Positions 8,251 through 15,855 of a stretch of DNA of 52,595 nucleotides are shown here, in pieces. The translations under genes and the position numbers were made by a program. A model generated the notes under the pieces. It was not told the origin of the DNA. It saw only the letters and a program-made list of their open reading frames with translations, and searched no databases. Position 1 is the first letter of the stretch. Each line of letters starts with the position of its first letter. The stretch comes from Roseivirga thermotolerans (GTDB taxonomy: Bacteria; Bacteroidota; Bacteroidia; Cytophagales; Cyclobacteriaceae): positions 1 through 52,595 of the forward strand of contig NZ_BNAG01000007.1 of assembly GCF_014653175.1 (NCBI RefSeq), in the 5' to 3' direction.

Positions 8251-8307
8251 ATTATAGTATCTCTTCATATGAAGAGGTCGTAGCCTAAATATTGAGTATA
8301 TAGAGAA

Positions 8308-8338
8308 AACCAGCTTCGTTACCGAGGCTGGTTTTTTT
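8308..8338. terminator. Terminator after cassette 4
   Basis: A stem of AACCAGC and GCTGGTT with an inner TTCG/CGAG pairing, followed by T7. Same type as the hairpins after cassettes 1 and 8. Confidence 0.75.
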
Positions 8339-8689
8339 ATTTCGCCAGTTGCTGTTGCATGTCCTTTTGGAAGATAAAGGCCTTGAGCATGGCCTTGATG
8401 GCCTCCTTGTCGGTATCGTTAAGCTGCTGTGCTTTAGAGAACATGGAGAGCAGTTCCGAATCCTGGATCTTGGCTTTGGCCTTCTCTTGGTCAGCCCCGT
8501 AGACCAGATCGTCCACAGAAACCTCCAGTACATCCGCAAGCTTTTTGATCACATCTACGGACGGTATGGTCTGGTTGCGCTCATAACGGGAGATGTGTAT
8601 GGAATGTATCCCATCAAGTCCGCAAGCTGCCCTTGCGGAATCCCCTTGCCGCTCCTGATGTCCTTTAAATGCTCGCCAAATGTGCTCAT
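8337..8689 (-). pseudogene. XRE regulator with a one-base frameshift (junction 4)
   Basis: The - strand ATG at 8689 starts MSTFGEHLKDIRSGKGIPQG. The frame is lost at about 8606-8615, where the codons for MGIHSIH appear to lack one G. From about 8600 downstream another frame continues as ISRYERNQTIPS and runs to the end as a normal XRE C-terminal part (QKDMQQQLAK). A single deletion restores a full regulator of about 117 aa, so this is a recent wreck or a sequencing error. It differs from the other XRE genes of the array. Confidence 0.75.
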
Positions 8690-8745
8690 AAATATGCGCT
8701 TATGGCTTCAAAAGTATCATAAATGACTATTGAAACAAATAAATC

Positions 8746-8839
8746 ATAACCATATTCAGCTAATTAACTGATCAGGTTAGCGATAAAAGTCTTGCAATGT
8801 ATAACCATATACTGTAAGGTTGTAGTCAAATATGGTTAC
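8746..8839. promoter_or_regulatory. Putative XRE operator: three copies of ATAACCATAT
   Basis: ATAACCATAT occurs at 8746-8755 and 8801-8810 and, inverted with one change, at 8830-8839. All three lie between the divergent XRE pseudogene and the primase-like fragment. This is a different site from the ATTGT/ACAAT set of junctions 1 and 6, matching the different XRE protein. Confidence 0.5.
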
Positions 8840-8841
8840 CC

Positions 8842-9024
8842 ATGAAAGAAGCCGAAAAATTTAACACCACCAACCCCCAGCACCTTGTCTACGCCCCCCT
8901 TTTTTTGCAGATAGCCGTGCTTGGTGGTATAAGGTTAGATGGTCTGGATAGACTAAGAACCACCCTCAAGCTCACGATAGAACAATTAAGTCTCAGACAC
9001 TCACTAGACCTTTACAACCACGGC
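8842..9024 (+). pseudogene. N-terminal fragment of a mobile-element primase-like gene, copy 2
   Basis: It starts at ATG 8842 and reads IAVLGGIRLDGLDRLRTTLK, then SLRHSLDLYN, which is the more complete form of the motif seen in copies 1 and 3. Homology ends near 9024; the rest of the open frame up to 9138 is antisense to an XRE remnant and is not part of this gene. Family assignment as for copy 1. Confidence 0.5.
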
Positions 9025-9170
9025 CAGGTAATCCGCCATATTCGCAGCCACTTCAATAGAAGGCTTCATCTCATCACGCTCATAACTGCCGATGGCCAGC
9101 CCTTTTGTTCCCAGAAACTGTGCAAGGTCTTCCTGTGACAGCCTCCCTTCTTTTTCGTGCTTCCAATAAC
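9018..9170 (-). pseudogene. XRE regulator, N-terminal remnant (junction 4)
   Basis: Read on the - strand, the bases encode LLEARK-type residues, then SQEDLAQFLGTKG and SYERDEMKPSIEVAANMADY, the HTH half of the XRE gene seen at 17530 and 4457. The C-terminal half is missing and it is fused to the primase-like fragment. Two successive XRE modules were therefore joined at this junction. Confidence 0.65.
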
Positions 9171-9178
9171 CTCCCACT

Positions 9179-9201
9179 AGTCCTCGTTACAAACGAAGAT
9201 T
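9179..9201. repeat. Junction palindrome, copy D
   Basis: TCCTCGTT, ACA, AACGAAGA: same place and sequence as copy A with small differences. Confidence 0.65.
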
Positions 9202-9246
9202 AAAGATTCAGCATTTTAAAAGCGGTATTAAAGTGCAAAACTCTGA

Positions 9247-9479
9247 GCCTACCTCAACTATATTCTTTTCGATAAAGATTTTAAATTTGTAGATGCAGAG
9301 TATAAGCAGGTAGGCAACACCTTAGGAGTCCATCAGCAGCTTATGATTGAACAAGCCGGTTTCATCTATCTCTACCTCTCCAATGAGAGCAACACCTCTC
9401 ACGATGTGTACTTCGATGACCTGAGGATTACCCACACCAAGGGCCAGATACTACAGGAAGATCATTATTATCCTTTCGG
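9247..9479 (+). repeat. RHS core handle, copy 5
   Basis: Reads AYLNYILFDKDFKFVDAEYK and continues in frame to the core. A TGA lies just upstream. A 12-base gap removes the TKPV codons after MI compared with other copies. Confidence 0.75.
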
Positions 9480-10512
9480 ACTCGGAATAGCTGCGTTATC
9501 AAGTACTGCACCATTATCGAAACCAAATAGCTTCATGTATAATGGTAAAGAATTCGATGGAGACCTTGATTTAGGCATGTACAACTATGGGACAAGATTA
9601 TACGATCCGACCATAGGAAGGTGGAACGGTGTTGATGCTTATGCTGAGAAATATGGTTCATTAAGCCCTTATCATTTTGCAGGCAACACTCCGACCAATG
9701 CATTTGATGTAGATGGCAACCTTTTCGTATTTGCAAATGGATTTATGCCTAGTCACTATTGGGCTGGTATCCAACCACAAAGGATTTCAACATTCTCAAG
9801 GACGGGTAGGTTAACTTACTTAGGGCCGAACCCCAGCTATTCTCGTTATGCCCCTGACAGAGGTTTTTATGAAGGTGGCCCTAGAAATAACGGACAACAA
9901 TTTCAAGAGGATTATTGGAACGTAATAGGTGAATTCTATACGAGTACCTATGGTGAAATGGGAGAAACAGTTCTATATACTAATGGATCACATACTCCAA
10001 AATCTACGGCTAGTGCCAGGTTTAAGTCAGGGCAAAAAGCCGGTCAGGATTTGATATCACAGCTGGACAACAAGAGTATCTCTCTAAACCCTGGGGAAAC
10101 GATTAAAATTATTGGGCATAGTAAGGGAGCTGCCTACGCAGCTGGAATAGCTACGGAATTGGCTAAGCATGAAAAATATGGAGACCTACTGGAGTTTGTT
10201 CACTATATATCCCCTCATCAACCCGGAGGTTTTTCACACCCAGGAGGAATCCCAGGTATGCAATTTTCTACTTTTACGGATATTGTCTCATCACTATATC
10301 ATCTAGGAAGACTAGGAGACAACAATGTAATTGCTTGGTTGCAAAAACTTGTCTCTGGCAATACAGGAATGGAAAAGATAGATGGAATAAGCGATGATGA
10401 TTATCATACTCGAGGGGGTTATGATAGCCCTTATAAAGGGCATGAAGTTGACACTTGGATTAGCTATTTTAGAGGATTAGGAATAAATGTGAACGTCATA
10501 GGAGGAAATTGA
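9343..10512 (+). CDS. Orphan RHS cassette 5: core handle plus lipase/esterase tip
   Basis: The ORF is 389 aa. Residues 1-130 are RHS core (YDPTIGRWNGVDAYAE, then FDVDG). The tip has an alpha/beta-hydrolase nucleophile elbow: IKIIGHSKGAAYAAG, GxSxG with Ser260 preceded by hydrophobic beta-strand residues and followed by small residues. This is the pattern of class-3-like lipases and of lipase effectors. The His and Asp of the triad must lie in the C-terminal 120 residues but I cannot assign them. A phospholipase acting on the target envelope is the most likely function. The next gene is a lipoprotein overlapping by 4 bases, which fits an immunity protein held in the periplasm. Confidence 0.75.
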   Translation: MIEQAGFIYLYLSNESNTSHDVYFDDLRITHTKGQILQEDHYYPFGLGIAALSSTAPLSKPNSFMYNGKEFDGDLDLGMYNYGTRLYDPTIGRWNGVDAYAEKYGSLSPYHFAGNTPTNAFDVDGNLFVFANGFMPSHYWAGIQPQRISTFSRTGRLTYLGPNPSYSRYAPDRGFYEGGPRNNGQQFQEDYWNVIGEFYTSTYGEMGETVLYTNGSHTPKSTASARFKSGQKAGQDLISQLDNKSISLNPGETIKIIGHSKGAAYAAGIATELAKHEKYGDLLEFVHYISPHQPGGFSHPGGIPGMQFSTFTDIVSSLYHLGRLGDNNVIAWLQKLVSGNTGMEKIDGISDDDYHTRGGYDSPYKGHEVDTWISYFRGLGINVNVIGGN

Positions 10513-11045
10513 TTAGTTCTAAATATATATATGTGATTTTGGTAGCTCTGTTATTGACAAGTTGTGGACCCAAGAAGACGGAATTCAATGGTGAAGAACT
10601 TGACTTCATAGATACCTACCAAGTTGGAGATACGCTTGTGTTTAAATCGGAACACGATGAATATAATACTATGACGATTGTTCACAAGCAAGTATATTAT
10701 CCTGAGTACATACCTATTGAGGTTCATGGCAAGTATTTACCTCAAACTGCGGATATTAGATATTCTCAGCCAAGTAGAGGTTTTGACAGTTTAAAGTTCA
10801 TGACCATGAGAAAAAGAAACCCTAAAGAATCCTCATTGTATTTTGGGTTTAATGGTGGCATGGAACTGTTCTTTACGAACTCCGAGATAGGCCTAGGACT
10901 TGATGAAATTCTTATAGGCGACACCTTTGTTTTTGAGATGAATGAGCAAAAGGAAGGAAGAGTTCAAACCATTTATTGGCATAAAGACAAGGGGATTGCC
11001 AAGTACATTATGGTTGATGGAACAGTCTGGAACCGAATTAACTAA
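10509..11045 (+). CDS. Lipoprotein, putative immunity to the lipase tip
   Basis: This 178-aa protein starts at a TTG (10509) that overlaps the tip stop codon by 4 bases, with GGAGG at 10501-10505 as a plausible ribosome binding site. A GTG at 10533 is not needed. The signal peptide ends in lipobox LLTSC (Cys19). The mature part is beta-rich with no family that I recognise. Periplasmic anchoring suits protection against a phospholipase, as with immunity lipoproteins of T6SS lipase effectors. Confidence 0.65.
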   Translation: MISSKYIYVILVALLLTSCGPKKTEFNGEELDFIDTYQVGDTLVFKSEHDEYNTMTIVHKQVYYPEYIPIEVHGKYLPQTADIRYSQPSRGFDSLKFMTMRKRNPKESSLYFGFNGGMELFFTNSEIGLGLDEILIGDTFVFEMNEQKEGRVQTIYWHKDKGIAKYIMVDGTVWNRIN

Positions 11046-11071
11046 TAACTAGAAATAATAATAATATAAAC

Positions 11072-11100
11072 CCAGCTTTTATTTAGGGGCTGGCTTTTTT
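11072..11100 (+). terminator. Terminator after cassette 5
   Basis: CCAGC pairs with GCTGG across a 12-nt loop, followed by T6. A degenerate member of the AACCAGC hairpin family. Confidence 0.55.
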
Positions 11101-11204
11101 CATGAATACGCCTGTTTAGCTTTAAAGCCCCATGCAGTGCATCAACAACCCTCCAGAGTCAGTCTTTTCCTTATTAGGAAGAGAGGAAGTATCTTCTGGT
11201 CTTT
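11101..11204. repeat. Boundary repeat, copy 1
   Basis: This stretch of about 104 bases matches 19519-19622 closely (shared text such as ATGAATACGCCTGTTT and CAACCCTCCAGAGTC). Here it runs directly into the RHS handle at 11205. There is no XRE gene or palindrome at this junction. Confidence 0.75.
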
Positions 11205-11326
11205 GGCTTCATCTACATCTACCTCTCCAATGAGAGCAACACCACTCACGATGTCTACTTCGATGACCTGAGGGTTACCCACACCAAGAGCAAGATTCTA
11301 CAGGAAGATCATTACTATCCCTTTGG
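11205..11326 (+). repeat. RHS core handle, copy 6 (5'-truncated)
   Basis: Begins abruptly at GGCTTCATCTACATC after the boundary repeat and lacks the upstream FDKDF and MITKPVEQ part. The remaining bases match copies 7 and 8 (HTKSKILQEDHYYPFG). Confidence 0.7.
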
Positions 11327-12227
11327 TGCGAACATATCCGCTCTAAGTAGCACGGCCCCGCTTTAGAGACCAAATAGATTTAAAGCCAATGGAGGCAGTG
11401 AGTTTAATTCTGACTTCAATCTCAATAATTATGAGACTTTGTTCCGAGGTTATGACCCGCAACTAGGGCGCTTCAATCAGGTTGACCCCTTGGCTGAACT
11501 GTTCTATGCATGGACTCCATATCAATTTGGCTTTAATGACCCTATATTTTGGAGTGATCCACTGGGGTTGAGTCCACAGGGGAATTCTTCGTATGCAATT
11601 TGTCCAACATGTCCTGATGATCCTTTTTATGATCCTTATTGTGAATCGAGCGATACATACATTTATGAAGAAGGGTTAAGCATATTTCCTTTTTTGGAGA
11701 CCGTAACGGTTATTGGTCAAAGAGAGGACGAAGAAGACGATAGTGAATGGTTTGGGTATCTTGGAGATGTAGCCAATTCAGGAGGGTTGGTAGCGGCAGG
11801 ACTGGCACCGACTTTTAGAGATGCTGCGTCTTTAGCCAAGCACAATCCTTCTGGCTCAGTACCGCTTTGGTTAAAGAAAAACATTTTTGAAGAAACAACG
11901 AGATTACCTAATAATAATGCTCTTAAAATAGGTAACCTGAAAGGCTCTGCAGTACTCAAAATAAATAGAGTTACGAGTGTTGCTGGCCCTGCTATGGGTG
12001 CCCTCAGTGTTGTTTCAACTGGAGCCGATATAATAAGTGATGGAGAACTGAGCGCAGGAGACGGTGTTCAAGCTTTAATAACTGGAGCACAGATTGTTTT
12101 CCCAGTGTTTGGGGTTATTTATGGTGCAATTGACTTAGGGTTTACTGTTTTTACAGATCAAAGCTTAACCTCTAGAATAAAAGAAGGGATTGACTCTAAT
12201 ATTAATGGGAGTATCAAACTAAAGTAG
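11205..12227 (+). pseudogene. Orphan RHS cassette 6: interrupted core plus hydrophobic tip
   Basis: The core frame runs from FIYIYLSNESN at 11208 through EDHYYPFGANISALSSTAPL, then meets an in-frame TAG at 11364 and continues as RPNRFKANGG. After the stop the frame is open to 12227 (262 codons from a TTG at 11439, which is unlikely to be a real start). The core ends at SDPLG. The tip has an acidic segment (EDEEDD) and then hydrophobic helices rich in Gly, Ala and Val (about 180-245 of the ORF), ending in TDQSLTSRIKEGI; tip 7 ends its hydrophobic part with TDRQVSSKIRQVI. The two tips look distantly related and may be membrane-inserting. It cannot be made as one protein in its present form. Confidence 0.7.
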
Positions 12228-12229
12228 GC

Positions 12230-12619
12230 ATGTATTTATTTAATTACTTATTTTTTAGGTTCTCGAAAAATAGGACAAGTAACCCCAGATTTTATGGGCT
12301 TATGTCAATTACTGTCATAGAAGGGTTTTTATTGTTGTCCATTTTTAAAGTAGTTATTATTGAGGTCTATGATTATTCGAAGTTTATAGAGATGCAAGAG
12401 AGCGGGCTGCTTAGAGTCCTAATTATTATACCTGTTTTAATTATAGGCTTAATCAATCACTACTATTATTCCGGAAAAAGAATCAAGAGTTTTTTACAAA
12501 GATGGGAACATGAAAGTCCTGTAATTATAAAGATTAAGGTTGTTGCTTTTTTGATTTTAGTGATAGGTCTAACCCTGTTTTTACCGACCATTTTTAATGG
12601 CATTAGGGGCTATTGGTAA
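12230..12619 (+). CDS. Membrane protein, putative immunity to tip 6
   Basis: This 129-aa protein has three hydrophobic segments (about residues 25-47, 60-78 and 102-123) and basic loops. It starts 2 bp after the tip stop codon. No family recognised. The gene is intact although the toxin core in front of it is broken. Confidence 0.6.
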   Translation: MYLFNYLFFRFSKNRTSNPRFYGLMSITVIEGFLLLSIFKVVIIEVYDYSKFIEMQESGLLRVLIIIPVLIIGLINHYYYSGKRIKSFLQRWEHESPVIIKIKVVAFLILVIGLTLFLPTIFNGIRGYW

Positions 12620-12645
12620 AATATTCCACTAATTGTAAGGTTTGG

Positions 12646-12682
12646 ACTCCCAATCGCTGTTTAGTGGTTGGGAGTTTTTTTT
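12646..12682. terminator. Terminator after cassette 6
   Basis: ACTCCCAA pairs with TTGGGAGT, followed by T8. It lies at the 3' ends of the convergent immunity and XRE genes. Confidence 0.75.
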
Positions 12683-13022
12683 ATGAGGCCAGTTTTTTGT
12701 GGGCATCGGTCATCTGTGCATCCCTGAGCAGGGAGTCCATGACCAAGAGTATGCGTTCGCGCTCCTCTTTTGAAATGCTGCCCAATACCTCAAGCCTGTA
12801 GAGCATCTTTTTGTCGATGACCATATTGGTAGAACCGATCAGGTAATCGAGCGAAACCCCAAGGGCATCGGCCAGCTTCTTGGCCGTGTCGATGGAAGGC
12901 TTCATCTCATCCCTTTCGTACTTGCCCACGATGTCCCCGTTAACGCCAGACCGTTTTCCGATCTCGGTCTGGGAAAGCCTCTGTTCCTTGCGGCAGAACG
13001 CCAGTTTTTGTCCAAAAGTCAT
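12681..13022 (-). CDS. XRE-family transcriptional regulator (junction 6)
   Basis: This 113-aa protein has an N-terminal XRE HTH nearly identical to the gene at 1477-1803 (FCRKEQRLSQTEIGKRSGVN, then GKYERDEMKPS). The C-terminal half differs (LGSISKEERERILLVMDSLL and an AHKKLAS end). It is convergent with cassette 6 and divergent from a primase-like fragment. From about 12844 rightwards the DNA is a direct repeat of junction 1 without gaps, so the DNA-binding half and operator were copied and the tail was not. Confidence 0.85.
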   Translation of the reverse strand: MTFGQKLAFCRKEQRLSQTEIGKRSGVNGDIVGKYERDEMKPSIDTAKKLADALGVSLDYLIGSTNMVIDKKMLYRLEVLGSISKEERERILLVMDSLLRDAQMTDAHKKLAS

Positions 13023-13063
13023 GCTGTATAGTTCAGGTTTAAGTAGTAAAAACAGGGTTTTTC

Positions 13064-13096
13064 ACAACATTAGGGGAAGTATTGTTCATAGACAAT
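13064..13096. promoter_or_regulatory. Putative XRE operator, second copy
   Basis: Same layout as 1845-1877. The ATTGT...ACAAT pair at 13081-13096 is intact; the left half-site has changed from ACAATA to ACAACA. Confidence 0.4.
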
Positions 13097-13170
13097 CGGG
13101 ATAGTTCTTGTTGAGTTTAGAAGGAAAAGGTAGTTTTACGAAGGGTCATTCAGTAAAAAATATTTTTTCC

Positions 13171-13356
13171 ATGGAAAGAAGTTTAGACACCACCAACGCA
13201 GAACACATCGCCTACAAAAAGCCACCGCTGGAAATCACCATCCTTGGTGGAATACGCCTCGATGGATTGGATAGATTAAGGACAACCCTCAAAGTCCAGG
13301 TAGAACACCTGGCCATCCGCCACAACCCCCTAACCCTCGTTACAAACGAGGATTAA
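13171..13356 (+). pseudogene. N-terminal fragment of a mobile-element primase-like gene, copy 3
   Basis: Near-identical to 1952-2137: starts MERSLDTTNAEH, contains ILGGIRLDGLDRLRTTLK and ends in VTNED inside the palindrome. A remnant, as for copy 1. Confidence 0.5.
13332..13354. repeat. Junction palindrome, copy E (best preserved)
   Basis: AACCCTCGTT, ACA, AACGAGGATT: 9 of 10 arm positions pair and the tenth is a G-T pair. Confidence 0.75.
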
Positions 13357-13378
13357 AGGTTATAGTATTTTAAATGCG

Positions 13379-14404
13379 ATGTCGAAGTGTAATACCTCAG
13401 GAGCCCATCAGCAGCTTATGATTACCAAACCAGTAGAACAAGCCGGCTTCATCTACATCTACCTCTCCAATGAGAGCAACACCACTCACGATGTATACTT
13501 CGATGACCTGAGGATTACACACACCAAGAGCAAGATTCTACAGGAAGATCATTACTATCCTTTCGGTGGGTCGATAACTGCGCTGAGTAGTACTGCTCCG
13601 TTGTCCAAACCAAACAACTTCAAATACAATGGAAATGAAGAGCAAATAGACTTCGATTTAAACTTGTATGACTTCAATGCTAGGTTCTATGATCCTGTTT
13701 TAGGAAGGTTTACTTCTGTTGATCCTCTAGCTGATCATCCACAACAGTACAATCAATCAACTTATCAATTTGGATGGAATAATCCGATATTGTTGAATGA
13801 TCCTACAGGAGAATGTCCTGACTGCATTGCTCAAGTCATTGGGTGGCTGTATCGTAAAAAATCTCAATACTCAAATATTGCCAAACCAGGTTTGGAATCT
13901 GCAAATAGAGTAATCAACAATAAATCAGGAGAGTTGCCAAACTCTATTGATGTCGATTCTTATACTCGTGATATTATTAAAGTGTCTACAACCATTGATG
14001 ATGTAAACACTACAACAGAATCTTTATCTGAATTGACAGATCAAATTGTCGGGGATTTTGGTGAAGGTGCTGTGAAGACAGGCGATGCGATGCAAAAAAC
14101 TGGAATAGGGGCAACCTTATTAGGTGCTCCTGAAGTAGGTGTGCCGCTTTCGGCTGCGGGTACTGTTGCTGAGACAATAGGGACAGGCATACTAATTTTC
14201 CAGGATATTGCCAAAGGAGATTATAAAAATGCATTATTCAGAGGAGTGACTTTGTTTACGGACAGACAAGTTTCTAGCAAAATCAGACAGGTTATTAAGC
14301 AGCAAGAATTATCTAGTCAAGCAGGAGCTGTCTTAGATGCTAATAAGGAAGTTGTCAAAGAAGGTGTTAAAAAAGTAAAGGAAGAACTAGATAATGACAG
14401 ATGA
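13379..14404 (+). CDS. Orphan RHS cassette 7: core handle plus hydrophobic tip
   Basis: The ORF is 341 aa. An ATG at 13379, created by the deletion junction, extends the frame by 13 codons over the usual ATG at 13418. Residues 14-150 are RHS core (YDPVLGRFTSVDPLAD, then LNDPTG). The tip has a helical, polar first half and then a hydrophobic Gly/Ala-rich segment (about residues 230-285), then TDRQVSSKIRQVI and a charged helix rich in Lys and Glu. The order resembles pore-forming colicin-like domains, and two membrane proteins follow, but no family was recognised. Confidence 0.7.
   Translation: MSKCNTSGAHQQLMITKPVEQAGFIYIYLSNESNTTHDVYFDDLRITHTKSKILQEDHYYPFGGSITALSSTAPLSKPNNFKYNGNEEQIDFDLNLYDFNARFYDPVLGRFTSVDPLADHPQQYNQSTYQFGWNNPILLNDPTGECPDCIAQVIGWLYRKKSQYSNIAKPGLESANRVINNKSGELPNSIDVDSYTRDIIKVSTTIDDVNTTTESLSELTDQIVGDFGEGAVKTGDAMQKTGIGATLLGAPEVGVPLSAAGTVAETIGTGILIFQDIAKGDYKNALFRGVTLFTDRQVSSKIRQVIKQQELSSQAGAVLDANKEVVKEGVKKVKEELDNDR
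13393..13566 (+). repeat. RHS core handle, copy 7
   Basis: A deletion joins the GAAGTGTAATACC end of the leader to TCAGGAGCCCATCAGCAG, removing the FDKDF and FVDAGYN codons. The remainder matches copy 8. Confidence 0.7.
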
Positions 14405-14579
14405 TCTATTTTATGGCTTATTGTTTTTGTTAATTGGAATTGTGGGTATTCTTATTTCGGTCCGAATGGAGAACAATAAGGATGATATGTTTCTTAGTAA
14501 ACCAGTTAGTTTTTCGGTTAGTATTATGATGCTAATAGGAGGTGTTTTTATACTTCTCAGAATGTTATTCTCCACATGA
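14394..14579 (+). CDS. Small membrane protein, putative immunity to tip 7
   Basis: This 61-aa protein has two membrane helices (about residues 6-23 and 38-57). It overlaps the tip ORF by 11 bases and the next gene by 4 bases (ATGA). No family recognised. The tight overlaps favour coupled translation. Confidence 0.6.
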   Translation: MTDDLFYGLLFLLIGIVGILISVRMENNKDDMFLSKPVSFSVSIMMLIGGVFILLRMLFST

Positions 14580-15127
14580 ATAAAACTGGTTCTCTTAGTA
14601 TCTTTTTTCTTTCTAGCCTTCTTATAGGGTATTTTATTTTATTTTCAACGAATCCACAGTCTATTCTTGAATTAGGGAATATGCCATTATTAGCTTTTAA
14701 TTTAAGTGGGTTGACTTTGCATGCGGGGATTTCCTTTTTTCTATATGTGTTACCAGGTATTCTTCTTATCTTTTTTTCGTTCCTTTTACCAAAGAAGTTT
14801 AACAAAGGTCTTTTACCTGTAGCTTTGAAATTACTTATTCTACTTCTTGGAATAATAATGCTTTATCTAGGTTTGCAGTCATATAAGCCTGACAATGAGG
14901 ATAAGTACTATCAATTGGTCATAATCATGGTAGGGTATATTTCGTTGTCTCAAATTATTTTACTTCTGTTCTTCCGCTTTTTCATAGTTTATAGCCGATT
15001 AAAATGGCCAAAGATCATCACTCTCGGTTGTTTAGTTTTGCTGGTTTTACTTTCAGTGTACCCTTCCCTTTTATGTAGCCTTCCCCGAAAACAGGACAGT
15101 TTAAAAATGAACAAATTAGTAACTTAA
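14576..15127 (+). CDS. Polytopic membrane protein, 3' end replaced by an IS end
   Basis: This 183-aa ORF has about five hydrophobic segments (residues 8-24, 40-65, 78-98, 112-132 and 145-165). It overlaps the preceding gene by 4 bases. The last 18 codons (from 15074) look like the left end of the adjacent IS3-type element, so the native C-terminus is probably lost. It may be a second immunity or accessory protein for cassette 7. The DNA here is noticeably AT-rich. Confidence 0.55.
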   Translation: MNKTGSLSIFFLSSLLIGYFILFSTNPQSILELGNMPLLAFNLSGLTLHAGISFFLYVLPGILLIFFSFLLPKKFNKGLLPVALKLLILLLGIIMLYLGLQSYKPDNEDKYYQLVIIMVGYISLSQIILLLFFRFFIVYSRLKWPKIITLGCLVLLVLLSVYPSLLCSLPRKQDSLKMNKLVT

Positions 15128-15137
15128 ACTGTCAGAA

Positions 15138-15404
15138 ATGAAACAATCACGATTTACAGAGAGCCAAATCATCAAGGCTCTGAAAGAAAACGAGCAAGGC
15201 CGAAAGGCGGAGGATATCTGTCGCGAATTGGGTATCCATAAGGGTACCTTCTACAATTGGCGGAAGAAATATTCTGGTATGGACTCCAGCCAGTTGAAAG
15301 AGTTAAAAGAACTCAAAGAGGAAAACAGGAAGCTGAAGCAGATGTATGCTGATTTGAGCCTGGATAACGTCATGCTTAAAGACGTGCTCTCAAAAAAGTT
15401 CTAA
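15138..15404 (+). CDS. IS3-family transposase orfA
   Basis: This 88-aa protein is a typical OrfA: HTH_Tnp_1 region (KQSRFTESQIIKALKENEQG, then ICRELGIHKGTFYNWRKKY) and a leucine-rich C-terminal helix (LKEENRKLKQMYADLSLDN). OrfA binds the IS ends and dimerises. It is full-length. Near its end lies A AAA AAG (15392-15398), in register for programmed -1 frameshifting into orfB, as in IS150-type elements. Confidence 0.85.
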   Translation: MKQSRFTESQIIKALKENEQGRKAEDICRELGIHKGTFYNWRKKYSGMDSSQLKELKELKEENRKLKQMYADLSLDNVMLKDVLSKKF

Positions 15405-15855
15405 AGCCCTCTGAAAAGAAGCAACGTGCTGAATATCTTCAAAAGAACCATCAGGTGAGTATTGACAGGTCATGTAAGGTGATGAACCTCTCCAGGTCCA
15501 TGTGGTACTACCAGAGCAGAAAAGATGACCGGGAGGTGATTGATAAGCTCTCAGAGCTGGCTGAACTGCTGCCTACCAGAGGTTTTGATGAGTACTATGA
15601 AAGGATCCGACAGCAGGGCTACAAGTGGAACAGAAAACGTGTTCTAAGGATCTACCGTCTAATGAAGCTGGGATTGCGCAGGAAGCATAAGAAACGACTG
15701 CCCGCCAGAGTTAAACAACCTTTGGTACAACCAGATGAATATCTACATACCTGGAGTATGGATTTTATGAGTGACGCACTAGCTGACAAGCGTAAGATCA
15801 GGATATTTAATGTGATTGATGATTACAACCGTGAAGCACTTGCTATTGAGCCTAT
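15392..15855 (+). pseudogene. IS3-family transposase orfB, truncated
   Basis: The orfB frame is -1 to orfA and is entered at the AAAAAAG slip site, giving KKVLKPSEKKQRAEYLQKNH and so on; the ATG-type start at 15455 (GTG) is an alternative. It has the N-terminal HTH_21 part (TRGFDEYYERIRQQGYKWNR) and the start of the rve domain (HTWSMDFMSD with the first catalytic Asp). The frame then passes into foreign sequence after ALAIEP, before the second Asp and the Glu. Transposase activity must be lost. Confidence 0.75.

Larger units (their letters stand above)
12844..13356. repeat. Long direct repeat of junction module (partner 1625-2137)
   Basis: The two stretches align at a constant offset of 11219 with only scattered substitutions, across the XRE N-terminal half, operator, primase-like fragment and palindrome. 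The other copy is 1625-2137. Confidence 0.85.
15074..15855 (+). mobile_element. IS3-family element, right part missing
   Basis: The left end starts near TGTAGCCTTCCCCGAAAAC at 15074, followed by orfA, a frameshift site and the first part of orfB. Transposase homology stops near 15855 inside the DDE domain and no right inverted repeat is seen. The element is fused to an unrelated fragment and cannot transpose by itself. Confidence 0.75.

Noticed and set aside
8842-9138. A single 98-aa gene
   Set aside because: The first 60 codons are the primase-like fragment and the rest is antisense to an XRE remnant, so the ORF is a chance fusion.
11439-12227. A genuine gene starting at TTG 11439
   Set aside because: The frame is RHS core before and after; the ORF begins there only because of the in-frame TAG at 11364.
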